Origin: an uncultured delta proteobacterium
Lineage (GTDB): Bacteria; Myxococcota_A; Polyangia; Polyangiales; Polyangiaceae
NCBI GenBank assembly: GCA_903892415.1
Contig: CAITIQ010000293.1
Coordinates: forward strand, 1-53,610
DNA length: 53,610 nucleotides
Direction: 5' to 3'
This document shows positions 15,291-24,602 of the stretch, piece by piece. The first letter of the stretch is position 1. Every line of letters begins with the position of its first letter. The translations under genes and the position numbers were made by a program. The notes under the pieces are model-generated. The model did no database searches, was not told the origin of the DNA, and saw nothing but the letters and a program-made list of their open reading frames with translations.

Positions 15291-16427
15291 TCAGGAAGGC
15301 TTCTGGTTCGCTAGCTTGGCGAGTTCTCGTTGCTGAGCGTCGATGAACTGCTTGACGCCCTTGGCACGCTGCATCGCAAACTCTTTGACCTGCGGGTTTT
15401 GCGAGCCGGCGAGCGCGTTGAGCAGCTTGGTGACCTTGTCGATCTGGCGGCTCTGGAACAGCGCTTCGAAGTAGTTGTTCGCCAAGCGCACGTCCCGCGT
15501 CATCTTCGCCTCGTGCGGTTGGAGCAGCTTCACCACCGCATCGAGATCATTCTTCTGGCCGTGCAGCGCCGAGAGGGCGAGCAGCGCCAGCACGTCATCA
15601 CCGTTGAGCTCGAGCGCCTTCTTGCCGTACTCGAGCGCTTGATCCCGCGTCTCCTCTTTGGCGCCGTAAAACGCCTGGAGAGCGACCAAAGGACGCGCGT
15701 TCTTCTTCTCGATCGCGAGCTTCTGCAGCTCGGCGATGGCGGCCTCTTCCGTGCTGGTCTCCTTGATGTGCGTGAAAAGGTAGGCCCACGAGTCCACGAG
15801 CTCCGGATCGATCTCCAGCGCCTTGTCCACGTGTTGACGCTCAGCCGCCGCGTCGCCCTTCTTCTTGTTCAGCTTGGCGAGGTGGAGCGAGGGGTAGGGG
15901 CTGGTCTTGAGCAGGTTTTGTGCGCCTTTGAGCGTGCTCTCGGCCTTGTCCTGCTTGTCTTGCTGCAACTGGCAGATACCGAGCGCGAGCCAATCTTCCC
16001 CGGTGCCGCCCTTGGCGACGACCTTGGCCAGCACCTGCTCGGCGCGTTGGAAGCGCTCGTACTTCATCAGCTCTTGGGCGTAGATACGGCCGCGGTTCAG
16101 ATCCTCGGGCTTGTCCACGAAGTGCTTGTCGAGCCCGGAGAGCAGGTCTTCCAAGCCGATCATCAGCGGGCGACCTTGGTCATCCTGAACTTGCACGGCC
16201 GGCCCGTTGAAGCCGAGCATTTCCCACATTTGCTCGCGGGTGCAGGCCAGCGGCCCTTGCTCCAGCTTCTCCTTCATCTCGTCGGTCATCTTCTGGATGG
16301 GAAGGACGATCAGAGCATTCGGCGGGATGCCGTTCTGAAACTGCGACACCGGAGCGACAATCGCTGCTCCGCCCTGAATCTGAAGCCCTGAAAGAGCTTG
16401 CCCATTACCCGGTCCAGTTGTGGCCAT
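15291..16427 (-). CDS. TPR-repeat protein
   Basis: 378 residues, ATG start, no signal peptide. Residues 1-60 are Gly/Ala/Gln-rich and lack repeats; NALIVLPIQKMTDEM may be a short docking segment. From about 110 to 370 there are some seven helix-turn-helix units of TPR type, for example WLALGICQLQQDKQDKAEST and VDSWAYLFTHIKET, rich in Ala, Leu, Lys and Glu. It probably acts as a scaffold for protein complexes in the cytoplasm; no enzyme motif is seen. It is not in an obvious operon: there are 63 bases to rph and 75 to the RecD2-like gene. Confidence 0.78.
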   Translation of the reverse strand: MATTGPGNGQALSGLQIQGGAAIVAPVSQFQNGIPPNALIVLPIQKMTDEMKEKLEQGPLACTREQMWEMLGFNGPAVQVQDDQGRPLMIGLEDLLSGLDKHFVDKPEDLNRGRIYAQELMKYERFQRAEQVLAKVVAKGGTGEDWLALGICQLQQDKQDKAESTLKGAQNLLKTSPYPSLHLAKLNKKKGDAAAERQHVDKALEIDPELVDSWAYLFTHIKETSTEEAAIAELQKLAIEKKNARPLVALQAFYGAKEETRDQALEYGKKALELNGDDVLALLALSALHGQKNDLDAVVKLLQPHEAKMTRDVRLANNYFEALFQSRQIDKVTKLLNALAGSQNPQVKEFAMQRAKGVKQFIDAQQRELAKLANQKPS

Positions 16428-16502
16428 TTCGCGCTACTCCGATGTTGAGAAGGCGTGGACCCTAGCAGCGCACCTGGGCGCCGTAAACGGCTCCGCTAGC
16501 GG

Positions 16503-18770
16503 CTAGGCGAGACCGGACTTGCTGCGCAGACGTTGAGCTAGGCCGGAACTGCGCGCCTCGCGCCTCACCTCGGCTAGCGAGAGGCCGATGGCGCGCGGGT
16601 CCCCGACGATCACCACCAGGCGTTTTCCTCGGGTAACAGCGGTGTAAAGCAGGTTGCGGCTGAGCATGACGAAGTGGTTCATGGTCAGCGGGATCACCAC
16701 CGCCGGGTACTCACTGCCTTGGCTCTTGTGAATGCTGGTGGCGTAGGCGAGCACCAACTCCTCGAGATCGGTCTCTTGGTAGATCACGTTGCGATCGTCG
16801 AATTGGACGCGCAAGGACTTGGACTCCTGCGACATGTTGACGATGAAGCCGACGTCACCGTTGTACACCTCGCGCTCGTAGTCGTTTTTGAGCTGCATCA
16901 CCTTGTCGCCGAGGCGAAAGAGCCGCTGGCCGATCTTGACCGAAGGCCCTTCCGGGTTGAGCGCGGCCTGCAGACGCTCATTGAGCAGAATGGTGCCAGA
17001 AGCACCACGATGCATCGGCGTGAGGACCTGGATGTCCCGCGCGGGGTGCAAGCCGAAACGCTGCGGAATGCGCTTGGTCACCAGCTCCAGCAGGCCGTCG
17101 GCGGTGGCCTCGTCCCCTTTGCGTTCAACAATGTAGAATTCACCGCTCTTGCCCTCGGCCGAGGTGGGCAACATGCCGCCGTTGATCTTGTGCGCGTTCT
17201 CCACGATCAAGCTGCCCTCGGCTTGGCGGAAGATGGTGGTGAGCCGCACGGTGCGCACCACGCCCGAGTCGATGATGTCGCGCAACATCGCGCCCGGCCC
17301 AACGCTCGGCAGCTGATCCACGTCACCCACGATCACGAGCCGCGTCTCGCGCGGCAGCGCGCAGACCACAGCGTCCATCAGCTCGAGATCCACCATCGAG
17401 ATCTCGTCGAGGATGACCACGCCGGCCTCGATCGGGTTCTCCTCGTTGCGCGCAAACTCACGCGAACGCGGATCGAACTCGAGTAGGCGATGCACCGTGA
17501 CGGCTTCACGCCCGGTGGCCTCGCTCATGCGCTTGGCCGCGCGCCCGGTGGGAGCGGCCAGCCGCGCCTTCAGGCCGGCACCGTCGAACAGCATCAGCAG
17601 GCAGCGAACGATCGTGGTCTTACCAACGCCGGGACCACCGGTGATGACGACGACCTTCTCGGCTGCGGCCGCTTCAATCGCCGTGCGTTGGGCGGGCGCG
17701 AGCGAGACCTTGGTGCTGGCCTCGAAGCCGGCGATCGCCTTCTCCACCACCTGCTCGAGCTGCACGCCAAAAGCTTTGGCCGCCACCAGCGTCGCCAGGT
17801 TCTCGGCCAGCCGGCACTCAGCCTCGTGAAGCTCGGGCAAGTAGACGGCGGTGCCAATGTCGGCCGATAGCGGATCGAGGATGACGCGGCCGGCCTGACC
17901 CAACTCGGCGATCGCCCGGTCAGCGTCGTTCTCGTCGATCTCGAGCATGGATGCGGCGTACAGCGCGAGCGAGCGACGCTCCTCGAACACGTGGCCCTTT
18001 TGGCTGCGCTCGTGCAGCACGTGCAGCACGCCGGCTTGCGCGCGTTCGGGTGCGTTCTTCGCGATACCGAGCGAGCTGGCGATGCGATCGGCCGTCTTGA
18101 AGCCGACGCCCCACACGTCGAGCGCGAGGCGGTAGGGCGAGGTGGAGACGATGGCGATGGCCTTGTGACCAAAACGCTTGTGAATGCGAATGGCGAGCGC
18201 GGGAGAGGCGCCATGACTCTGCAAGAAGATCATGATCGCCCCGATCACCCGATGATGCTCCCAGGCCTTCTGGATCTGCTCGACGCGCTTTCCGCCGAGG
18301 CCGTTCACCTCACGCAAGCGCTCTGGGTGGTTGTCGAGCACGGCCAAGGTTTGATCACCGAAGGTCTCGACGATGCGCTTGGCGAAGGCCTCCCCCACGC
18401 CGGGGACCAAGCCAGAGCCGAGAAAGCGCTCGACGCCGGCGAGCGTGGAGGGCGCGATCACGAGCAGCGCCTCGGCTTTGAGCTGCTGACCACGCTTGGG
18501 ATCGATCACCCATTTGCCTGTGGCGCGCACGCGTGCACCCGGCGGGGCCGGCGGCAGCACGCCAACGATGGTGTTGTCCGCGCGCTCACCGTCAAGTCGC
18601 ACGCGCAACACGCGGAAGCCGGTGGTCTCGCTCTCGTACGCGACCGAGGTGACCTCGCCCTCCACCGAAACAGCAGCGCCTGGCTCCGCGGGCGTCCGCA
18701 ACGCTAGCGAGACCTGCGTCCCGGGCGGTGGGGCGGGCGGGCCGGCGCGGCCTGTTCCGTGGCTGTTCAT
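16503..18770 (-). CDS. recD2: RecD2-type ATP-dependent DNA helicase
   Basis: 755 residues from the ATG at 18770; the frame is open to a GTG at 18854, but family length favours 18770. A 5'-3' superfamily 1B helicase acting without RecBC. The order is: an N-terminal OB-like domain (VEGEVTSVAYESETTGFRVL), helix-hairpin-helix segments (LREVNGLGGKRVEQIQKAW and the WGVGFKTADRIA region), then the motor. The motor has Walker A GGPGVGKTT (about residue 377), GRAAKRMSEATG, Walker B VVILDEISMVD, GDVDQLPSVGPG, and the C-terminal ATSIHKSQGSEYPAVVIPL and LLYTAVTRGKRL. It is probably used in DNA repair. It is divergent from the PGRS-like lipoprotein gene. Confidence 0.93.
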   Translation of the reverse strand: MNSHGTGRAGPPAPPPGTQVSLALRTPAEPGAAVSVEGEVTSVAYESETTGFRVLRVRLDGERADNTIVGVLPPAPPGARVRATGKWVIDPKRGQQLKAEALLVIAPSTLAGVERFLGSGLVPGVGEAFAKRIVETFGDQTLAVLDNHPERLREVNGLGGKRVEQIQKAWEHHRVIGAIMIFLQSHGASPALAIRIHKRFGHKAIAIVSTSPYRLALDVWGVGFKTADRIASSLGIAKNAPERAQAGVLHVLHERSQKGHVFEERRSLALYAASMLEIDENDADRAIAELGQAGRVILDPLSADIGTAVYLPELHEAECRLAENLATLVAAKAFGVQLEQVVEKAIAGFEASTKVSLAPAQRTAIEAAAAEKVVVITGGPGVGKTTIVRCLLMLFDGAGLKARLAAPTGRAAKRMSEATGREAVTVHRLLEFDPRSREFARNEENPIEAGVVILDEISMVDLELMDAVVCALPRETRLVIVGDVDQLPSVGPGAMLRDIIDSGVVRTVRLTTIFRQAEGSLIVENAHKINGGMLPTSAEGKSGEFYIVERKGDEATADGLLELVTKRIPQRFGLHPARDIQVLTPMHRGASGTILLNERLQAALNPEGPSVKIGQRLFRLGDKVMQLKNDYEREVYNGDVGFIVNMSQESKSLRVQFDDRNVIYQETDLEELVLAYATSIHKSQGSEYPAVVIPLTMNHFVMLSRNLLYTAVTRGKRLVVIVGDPRAIGLSLAEVRREARSSGLAQRLRSKSGLA

Positions 18771-18982
18771 CCGTGCGGGTGACGCTACCCCGCTGGCCGA
18801 GTGTTGCCTACCCCAGCCGAAAGAATCGAGGAACGTGCTCGTCGCGGTTGTCACCGGGGCTTATCGGCCACGCTCAGAGCGAGTTGCGTCGCCCTTGTCG
18901 ATTTGCTGTCCACGTTGGTCGCGAACCTTCGAATCCAACTTTGAAGAAGGCGGACTCGTTGTGCCGCCCGAAAGGACTCGCC

Positions 18983-20596
18983 ATGTGGAATGTGAATAGA
19001 CTCGAAGGTTCGGCTTTGGCCTCGTTCGTTGCGATTCTTGCTCTCGCTGCCTGCGGTGACAGTGGGTCCTCCGCGACCGGCGGTGGTGGAGAGGCGAGCG
19101 GCGGCTCCGCGAACGGTGGCTCAACGACAGATGGTGGTGGCAACGAGGGAGGAAACGGTGGAGAGGCCGGCCAAGGTGGCATCGGCCAGGGCGGTATGGG
19201 CGGTGAGGGCGCGCAAGGCGGCATGGGCCAAGGTGGCATGGGCGGTGAGGGTGGAGCACCGCCGCCCGATCCCAACTGCACGCCGGTGGAAAACGGAGAA
19301 ATCGCCGATGAATGCGGCCTGTTCGTGAATGCCGCGGTGGCAGCGGGAGGGCGAGGGACCAAGCTCGCGCCGTTCAACAACCTGACCGAGGCCGCCGCCG
19401 CCGCAGGACCTGGAACCCGCATCTACGTCTGTCTCGAACCGCTCACCCAGCCGGAGACCGTCAGCACCGACGTGGAGATTTACGGTGGCATGGATTGCAT
19501 CAACTTCACTTGGACGGCCGCCGAGCGTTCGCTGATGGCCGTATGCGAGCCCGGTCTGAACGGCTGTGCGACCAACATCACCGTGCCGCTCACGATCGAC
19601 AACGCCGAGGTGCGCCTCGAGCGCTTCGACATCTTCGCCCCGAACGCAATCGTCGCTGGGGAATCGTCGATCGGCGTCATCGCGCAGTTCGCCAACCTGG
19701 AGATCGTTGATAGCAGCGTATCGGCTGGAAACGGTGCAGCGGGTTCGGCTGGGAGCAATGGGATGCCGGGAGCCAATGGAGGGAATGGGGTGGCTGGCAT
19801 GGGCTATAGCCCGATTGACTTTGGCGAATTTAGCGCTGGTGGCGTCAGTAGCTGCGGAGCCGGGGGTGGGCGTGGGGGGTGGGCAACCGGCATGCTCGGG
19901 GACCCAGGGTCACCGGTCGCCGGTCAACCGAATCAGAACAACGCTGGAGCCAACGCGACCACCCCACAGGTCTGCGCCCCTGGAACCACGGCAACGACCG
20001 TTGGCGTCAACGGAGCCGCTGGCGCCGATGGCACAGGTCTCGGGCAGATTTCTTCCAGCGGTTATCAAGGAGCAGCCGGGCAGGACGGCACCAACGGAAC
20101 ACGTGGTGGGGGCGGTGGGGGCGGTGGACGACTGCAGGTTTCCGGTCAGTCGATTGTGGTCGTCGGCGCTGGTGGCGGAGCCGGGGGCTGTGGGGGCATG
20201 GGCGCCACTGGCGGCGGCCCCGGCGGAGCGAGCATCGCGATTGTGTCCTCTTCGAGCGCCGTATCCCTTGTGGGCAGCGCGTTGAGCACCGGCTCGGCTG
20301 GCGCGGGCGGAGTAGGTGCTATCGGAGGCAACGGCGGAACGCGGGGGACTGGCGGCGCTGCGGGGGGATGGGTGGTGTCGCCAGGAAATGGCTACGCGGG
20401 TTGTGCAGGCGGTAACGGCACGCCCGGCGGCGCTGGCGGCGCGAGTGGCGCTGGGGCTGGTGGTCACTCCGCTGGCATCGCCTTCTTCGGCAATGCGCCC
20501 ACGTTGATGAACACCCCCGTAACGCTCGGCGCGGCGGGCGTTGGTCCCGGCGCGGCCTCGGACGGGCTCGCTGAAACCACGCTCGACTTCAACTGA
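18983..20596 (+). CDS. PGRS-like Gly-rich lipoprotein with beta-helix-type domain
   Basis: 537 residues. The ATG at 18983 has AAAGGA at the right distance and gives a lipoprotein signal (ILALAACGDSG); the frame is open upstream but without a signal. After a Gly/Ser/Asn-rich tether (to about 90), a Cys-containing domain begins with CGLFVNAAVAAGGRGTKLAPF and continues in short strands that look like a parallel beta helix (IYVCLEPL, VEIYGGMDC). From about 245 it turns into a long Gly/Ala/Asn stretch with GGxGG units like those of PE_PGRS or collagen-like proteins. Such surface lipoproteins are abundant in Polyangia; their role is unknown, with adhesion or matrix binding possible. Confidence 0.82.
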   Translation: MWNVNRLEGSALASFVAILALAACGDSGSSATGGGGEASGGSANGGSTTDGGGNEGGNGGEAGQGGIGQGGMGGEGAQGGMGQGGMGGEGGAPPPDPNCTPVENGEIADECGLFVNAAVAAGGRGTKLAPFNNLTEAAAAAGPGTRIYVCLEPLTQPETVSTDVEIYGGMDCINFTWTAAERSLMAVCEPGLNGCATNITVPLTIDNAEVRLERFDIFAPNAIVAGESSIGVIAQFANLEIVDSSVSAGNGAAGSAGSNGMPGANGGNGVAGMGYSPIDFGEFSAGGVSSCGAGGGRGGWATGMLGDPGSPVAGQPNQNNAGANATTPQVCAPGTTATTVGVNGAAGADGTGLGQISSSGYQGAAGQDGTNGTRGGGGGGGGRLQVSGQSIVVVGAGGGAGGCGGMGATGGGPGGASIAIVSSSSAVSLVGSALSTGSAGAGGVGAIGGNGGTRGTGGAAGGWVVSPGNGYAGCAGGNGTPGGAGGASGAGAGGHSAGIAFFGNAPTLMNTPVTLGAAGVGPGAASDGLAETTLDFN

Positions 20597-20745
20597 ACGC
20601 AGGCCGTCCGGCCACGCGCACCGCAGCATGTCCCATATCGCTCGTTCGCCCGGAACGACCGCGCGTTATGGGACGGCAACGGGGTCGGCTCGGGGAGCGG
20701 GCTCCCACCTTGACGAAGGCCGACGCTGCGATTGAACTCAGCGCC

Positions 20746-22896
20746 ATGAGCAAGCGGCGCTTCGAGTTGAGTGACGGTACCTCCGACAAGTTCTGGGAGG
20801 TCGAGGTCGAGGGCACGACCATGACCGTCACCTTCGGCCGCATCGGCACCCAAGGCACGGCCAAAGACAAGACCTTCAGCTCGCATGCCGAGGCCGAAAA
20901 AGAGGCCACCAAGCTGATTAACGAAAAGACCAAGAAGGGCTATCAAGCCGTCTCCGGTAAGGCTTCCAGCAAGGCGGCCGCGCCTGCGAAGAAGCCCGCG
21001 GACAAGGCGCAGGCTGCGGTAAAAGCAACAGCGGCGGCCAAGCCCGAGCCCGCAACCGTGCCCGCGACCAAGGCCAAAGCTGCGGCCAAGCCCGAGCCCG
21101 CCGAAGCCAAAGCTGCGCCGGCCAAGACCAGCATCACCAAGTCGACCGTGGCGGTCCCCAAGACCATCCGCGAGCTGCTCGACACCATCGCGGCCAAAGA
21201 GAAGTGGCTCCTCAAAGAGCTGCGTGAGCCGGCTTCGGCCGATGCCCTGACGAAGCTGCGCAAGCTCGACGTACCTGAGGCGCTGCTCGCGCTCTACAGC
21301 CTCCACGACGGCACCAAGAACGAGTTCATGGGGCCGTATCGGCTGTTGCCCGTCGCCTCGCTCGAGGAGGAGCGCAAGACGATGAACCAGCTGCTTGCGG
21401 AGAACCCCGCGTGGGCGAAGGAAGGCACCTGGGACAGTCGCTGGGTGCCCTTCATGGCCGATGGAGACGGCCAGTTTTACTGCATCGATCCGGGCGGAAG
21501 TTGCAACGCAGGCAAGCCCGGGCAGGTGCTGTTCTACGATCATGAGAGCGGCCCGGAGCGCGAGTTCACCTCCTTCGACGCCTTCGTTGGCCTGCTGACC
21601 AACCTCGCAAAGAAGAAGCTGCTCAACGAACGCGCACGTGAGGACAAAGACGAGACGATCGAAGCTCTCACCGCAGAGGCCAAGGCCGTCGGCCTTCCCA
21701 AGCTGCCACCCAAGCAGCTCAAGGCGGTGCTCAAACAACTCGACGGTGAAGAGGATGAGCCTGCGCCCAGCGCAGAACAACGGCTCGCGCTGCTAGAGCC
21801 GCTGGTGCGGCAATACGGCGCGGAAGAGCAACTTTGGTCGGCGTTTGCGACCGCCGCCACCGAGCTCGAGCGGTGGCCGCTGGTGATCGAGGCCGCGTCC
21901 GCCGCGTATCGAATTGCGCCCAAAGATTCGAAGCCGTGGCATGTACCGCAGCTGGCGCTGGCCCTGCATCGCACCGGCAAAGACGAGGAAGCGCTGGGGT
22001 GGTTGCGCAAGGCCGTCGAGATCGCCAAGAACCCGAACTCGAGCCGCGTTGGACTGATTCACGAAGAAGTGGACCCGGCCTTTCGTGCCCGCTGTTTACA
22101 GCTGATCACCGAGCTTCACCCATCCGATGAAGACGCCTGGATGTTGCTCGGCTCCGAAGCGAAGGACCCTCGCGTGCGCGAGACCGCGCTCAAGCAAGTG
22201 ATTGCGGTGGTGGACGGCATGCGCTTCGGCGGCTACGCGTTCGACGCCAAGAAGCTTCAGGCCCAGCGGCTGCTCGAGCACGATCGCATCGCAGGTTTCT
22301 CGGCTGAAGATCGACTCAAGGCGCTGCTCGACTTCGCCGCCAAGGCCGGGAAAGGAAAGGACCCTGGGCTTTGGACCGAAGCAGCTGCAGCAGCGATCGA
22401 GCTCGGGCGCTGGAAGGAAGCTGAGCGAGCTGGCGCCAAAGCCGTGGAGCTCAGCTACGACTTTCAGCGCGACAAGGTCTGTCACCTTCAGGTGCGAGCG
22501 ATGTTCGAACTTGGTCGTGAAAAGGACGCTCTCGTTGCGCTGCGGGCAGCCCTCGAGCCGTCCTACGGTTTGCGCGGTGATGAGGCCTTCAAAGCCATTC
22601 CGTGGCAAGCCGAACGCGAAGCTGGGAACCTCGACCGCAGCCCGCAAGCCCGCGCCTTCGAGGACCGCTGCTTCGCCCTCATCATCGAGCTTTCACCCGA
22701 AAACCTCGCAGCGTGGAAGTGGCGTCGCAAGCTCGCCTCCGGGGCTGACCGACTAGCGGTGCTCAAGCATCTCGAAGCTGTTTGCGCCGAGGCTCCAGGC
22801 AAGCAGGTGGATGGCGAGCAATACTACGCCGAAGAGGACTTAGCCGAGCTTGCGCAGCTTCATGCCGAAGTGCGAGCCGAGCTCGAGCGAGCGTAG
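20746..22896 (+). CDS. WGR-SMI1/KNR4-TPR multidomain protein
   Basis: 716 residues from the ATG at 20746 (the frame is open further upstream). The WGR domain (about 1-75) is clear: FELSDGTSDKFWEVEVEG, TFGRIGTQGTAK and a final EKTKKGYQAV. WGR domains are known from PARP-type proteins and from bacterial proteins with DNA or nucleic-acid partners. A Lys/Ala/Pro-rich linker (75-140) leads to a SMI1/KNR4-like domain (about 145-290: LLALYSLHDGTKN, WVPFMADGDGQFYCID, FTSFDAFVGLL). The last 400 residues are helical TPR-like repeats. SMI1/KNR4 domains often neutralise toxins in polymorphic toxin systems, but no toxin is next to this gene. No transmembrane segment is seen. Confidence 0.82.
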   Translation: MSKRRFELSDGTSDKFWEVEVEGTTMTVTFGRIGTQGTAKDKTFSSHAEAEKEATKLINEKTKKGYQAVSGKASSKAAAPAKKPADKAQAAVKATAAAKPEPATVPATKAKAAAKPEPAEAKAAPAKTSITKSTVAVPKTIRELLDTIAAKEKWLLKELREPASADALTKLRKLDVPEALLALYSLHDGTKNEFMGPYRLLPVASLEEERKTMNQLLAENPAWAKEGTWDSRWVPFMADGDGQFYCIDPGGSCNAGKPGQVLFYDHESGPEREFTSFDAFVGLLTNLAKKKLLNERAREDKDETIEALTAEAKAVGLPKLPPKQLKAVLKQLDGEEDEPAPSAEQRLALLEPLVRQYGAEEQLWSAFATAATELERWPLVIEAASAAYRIAPKDSKPWHVPQLALALHRTGKDEEALGWLRKAVEIAKNPNSSRVGLIHEEVDPAFRARCLQLITELHPSDEDAWMLLGSEAKDPRVRETALKQVIAVVDGMRFGGYAFDAKKLQAQRLLEHDRIAGFSAEDRLKALLDFAAKAGKGKDPGLWTEAAAAAIELGRWKEAERAGAKAVELSYDFQRDKVCHLQVRAMFELGREKDALVALRAALEPSYGLRGDEAFKAIPWQAEREAGNLDRSPQARAFEDRCFALIIELSPENLAAWKWRRKLASGADRLAVLKHLEAVCAEAPGKQVDGEQYYAEEDLAELAQLHAEVRAELERA

Positions 22897-22899
22897 TGC

Positions 22900-23349
22900 T
22901 CAGCCTTGTTGCCAGGAGAAGCGCCACTCACGGTAGAGCTGAGCGGCGCCACCCTCGGCGAACTCTTTTGCAACCTCGGCGGGCAACTCACTCCACGGGA
23001 TGCGCTTGATCGAGCGGTCGAGCTCGCCGTTCTCAAAACGAATCTCCACCCGCAAATCCGCAAAGCCCTGCTGATCCAGCGCACGCTCATAAACGAGCTC
23101 CACGCGCTGCACAGCCTCTTCGATCTTGGTCACGATCTCCGCGTCGGGTGCGCCAACGAGTGAGGCCGTCACATCACGCGGCTCTTCCTTCAGCCGCTCG
23201 GAGAGCAACCGCCCGAGCTCCTCATGGATCCAATTCACAAGCTGCGGACTCACGGTTTGCACGGGCGCTACCACCTTTTTCGAGAAGAGCCTTCGGGCCA
23301 CGAAGAAGAGCGCGACGAAGAGACCTGCACCCGCGAGAAGCTCGAGCAT
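22900..23349 (-). CDS. Membrane-anchored protein with acidic cytoplasmic or periplasmic domain
   Basis: 149 residues, ATG start. An N-terminal transmembrane helix (about 3-22) with a following RRLFSKK suggests an N-out, C-in single-pass protein. The rest is a charged alpha/beta domain with a helix EELGRLLSERLKEEP and a strand LRVEIRFENGELD. I do not recognise the family. It converges on the WGR gene with three bases between stops, and lies downstream of the sigma / anti-sigma / STN operon on the same strand (41-base gap). Confidence 0.7.
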   Translation of the reverse strand: MLELLAGAGLFVALFFVARRLFSKKVVAPVQTVSPQLVNWIHEELGRLLSERLKEEPRDVTASLVGAPDAEIVTKIEEAVQRVELVYERALDQQGFADLRVEIRFENGELDRSIKRIPWSELPAEVAKEFAEGGAAQLYREWRFSWQQG

Positions 23350-23390
23350 GATGGGCCTAGGGTGACGCGCTCTTTCAACAGACGCAAGGC

Positions 23391-24602
23391 TCAGCCTACG
23401 GGGCCCGAACGAAACGGGTGAGCATCCCGCAGCTTGCGCGGCACAAGACCGAGCCCTCGCGTGGCGACGAGCCCGCCAATTCCAGCGCAGACCACGGCGG
23501 CTTGGGCGAGCCCGCCGATCACCGGCACGAACCCCGCCACCATGAACAGCGCCGCACCGACAGCGAGCTGCACATAAACACTCTTGCTCTTGTGGCCATA
23601 CACGGCCCCACCGATCACGATGAAAGTGCTCGCGGTCGCCGAAAACACCAGCAACAGCGCGACCAGCGCCCCCAACGCTGCCACCGGGATGCCCACGATG
23701 GTGATGGCGATCAGCGCCAACACCAACAGCGACCCAAAGAAGCCAACTACGCCCAGCGCGATCGACTTCATCGGCCGCTCAGCGATGGAAGCGCGCAGCT
23801 TGTCGGCTCGTTCACCAGCGAGGGCGGTGAAGATGCAGCCGATGATGAAGAGCATGGCCGCGTTGCGCAGGCTCTCCGAAATACGATGCACCGCCCGCGT
23901 AGCAAAGCTCGCTTTGTTGGGGCCCTCGGAAGGGTCGAGCTTGACCGAGCCTTCGATCTTGGCGCTGTCCAAGCCTTCGACGCTGCCGCCGAGCACCGTG
24001 ACATCGCCTTCGAGTTGCGCGCCCGGCTCGAGCTCGATGCGGCCGCCCGTCACGCTGACGTCGCCCTCGACGATGGCCGTCTGAGCGACTTCGGCGTTGC
24101 CGCCAATCACCGAGAGATCGCCGGTGATCCGGCCCTCGATGCGGACGTTACCGCCCATCACCGAAACGTTGTGCACCACCTCGTCTTTGCCGATACGCAT
24201 CGAATCGCCGAGCACCTCGACGTCGCGTTCTTTTTTCGCCTTGGGGCGGTCTTTGGCAGGGGAATCGCTCGGCTCTGCGGCGCGCACGGTGACGATGTTG
24301 CCGTCGCGTACGGCGACCCACGAGCCTTTGGCCAGGAGCACCGCGAGCACGCGATCGGCAGGCTCGTCTTCAATTTGTAGGTCCATCGGCTCGTCCCCGA
24401 GATCGGGCGAAACCACGCTGAACCCAGCCTCTTTGGCCAGCGCTCGCAGCGCCTCTCCGCGATTGACGCCGCGCAGCTCGAGCGAGACCGACTTCTGCTC
24501 TTCCCACGTTCCCTCGAGCCGAACCTCGGCCGTAGCAGGCCGCGCCGCGAGCAGCGCCAAGGTCAAAGCCGAACCGAGAACCAACCCCTGTGCGCGTTTC
24601 AT
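23391..24602 (-). CDS. STN-domain plus polymer-forming membrane protein
   Basis: 403 residues from the ATG at 24602, which overlaps the anti-sigma stop (ATGA). A signal peptide (ending AARPATA) is followed by a secretin/TonB short N-terminal (STN) domain (about 30-97: LELRGVNRGEALRALA, then VVSPDLGDEPMDLQIEDEPA). Next comes a linker and a series of short right-handed strands with repeated VxGxV/VSVMGG, DLSVIGG and DVTVLGG, like bactofilin-type polymer-forming domains (about 130-215). It ends with about four transmembrane helices (about 235-385) and a basic tail. STN domains usually start TonB receptors or secretins, so their fusion to a bactofilin-like part and a membrane region is unusual. 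It should be under control of the ECF sigma pair upstream. Confidence 0.78.
   Translation of the reverse strand: MKRAQGLVLGSALTLALLAARPATAEVRLEGTWEEQKSVSLELRGVNRGEALRALAKEAGFSVVSPDLGDEPMDLQIEDEPADRVLAVLLAKGSWVAVRDGNIVTVRAAEPSDSPAKDRPKAKKERDVEVLGDSMRIGKDEVVHNVSVMGGNVRIEGRITGDLSVIGGNAEVAQTAIVEGDVSVTGGRIELEPGAQLEGDVTVLGGSVEGLDSAKIEGSVKLDPSEGPNKASFATRAVHRISESLRNAAMLFIIGCIFTALAGERADKLRASIAERPMKSIALGVVGFFGSLLVLALIAITIVGIPVAALGALVALLLVFSATASTFIVIGGAVYGHKSKSVYVQLAVGAALFMVAGFVPVIGGLAQAAVVCAGIGGLVATRGLGLVPRKLRDAHPFRSGPVG

Noticed and set aside
16493..16502. Perfect palindrome CCGCTAGCGG right after the RecD2-like stop
   Set aside because: Too short and without loop or T-run to be a terminator; may be chance in GC-rich DNA.
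20464..21780. 438-codon minus-strand frame across two genes
   Set aside because: It spans the end of the PGRS-like gene and the WGR gene; the sequence is low-complexity and matches no family.
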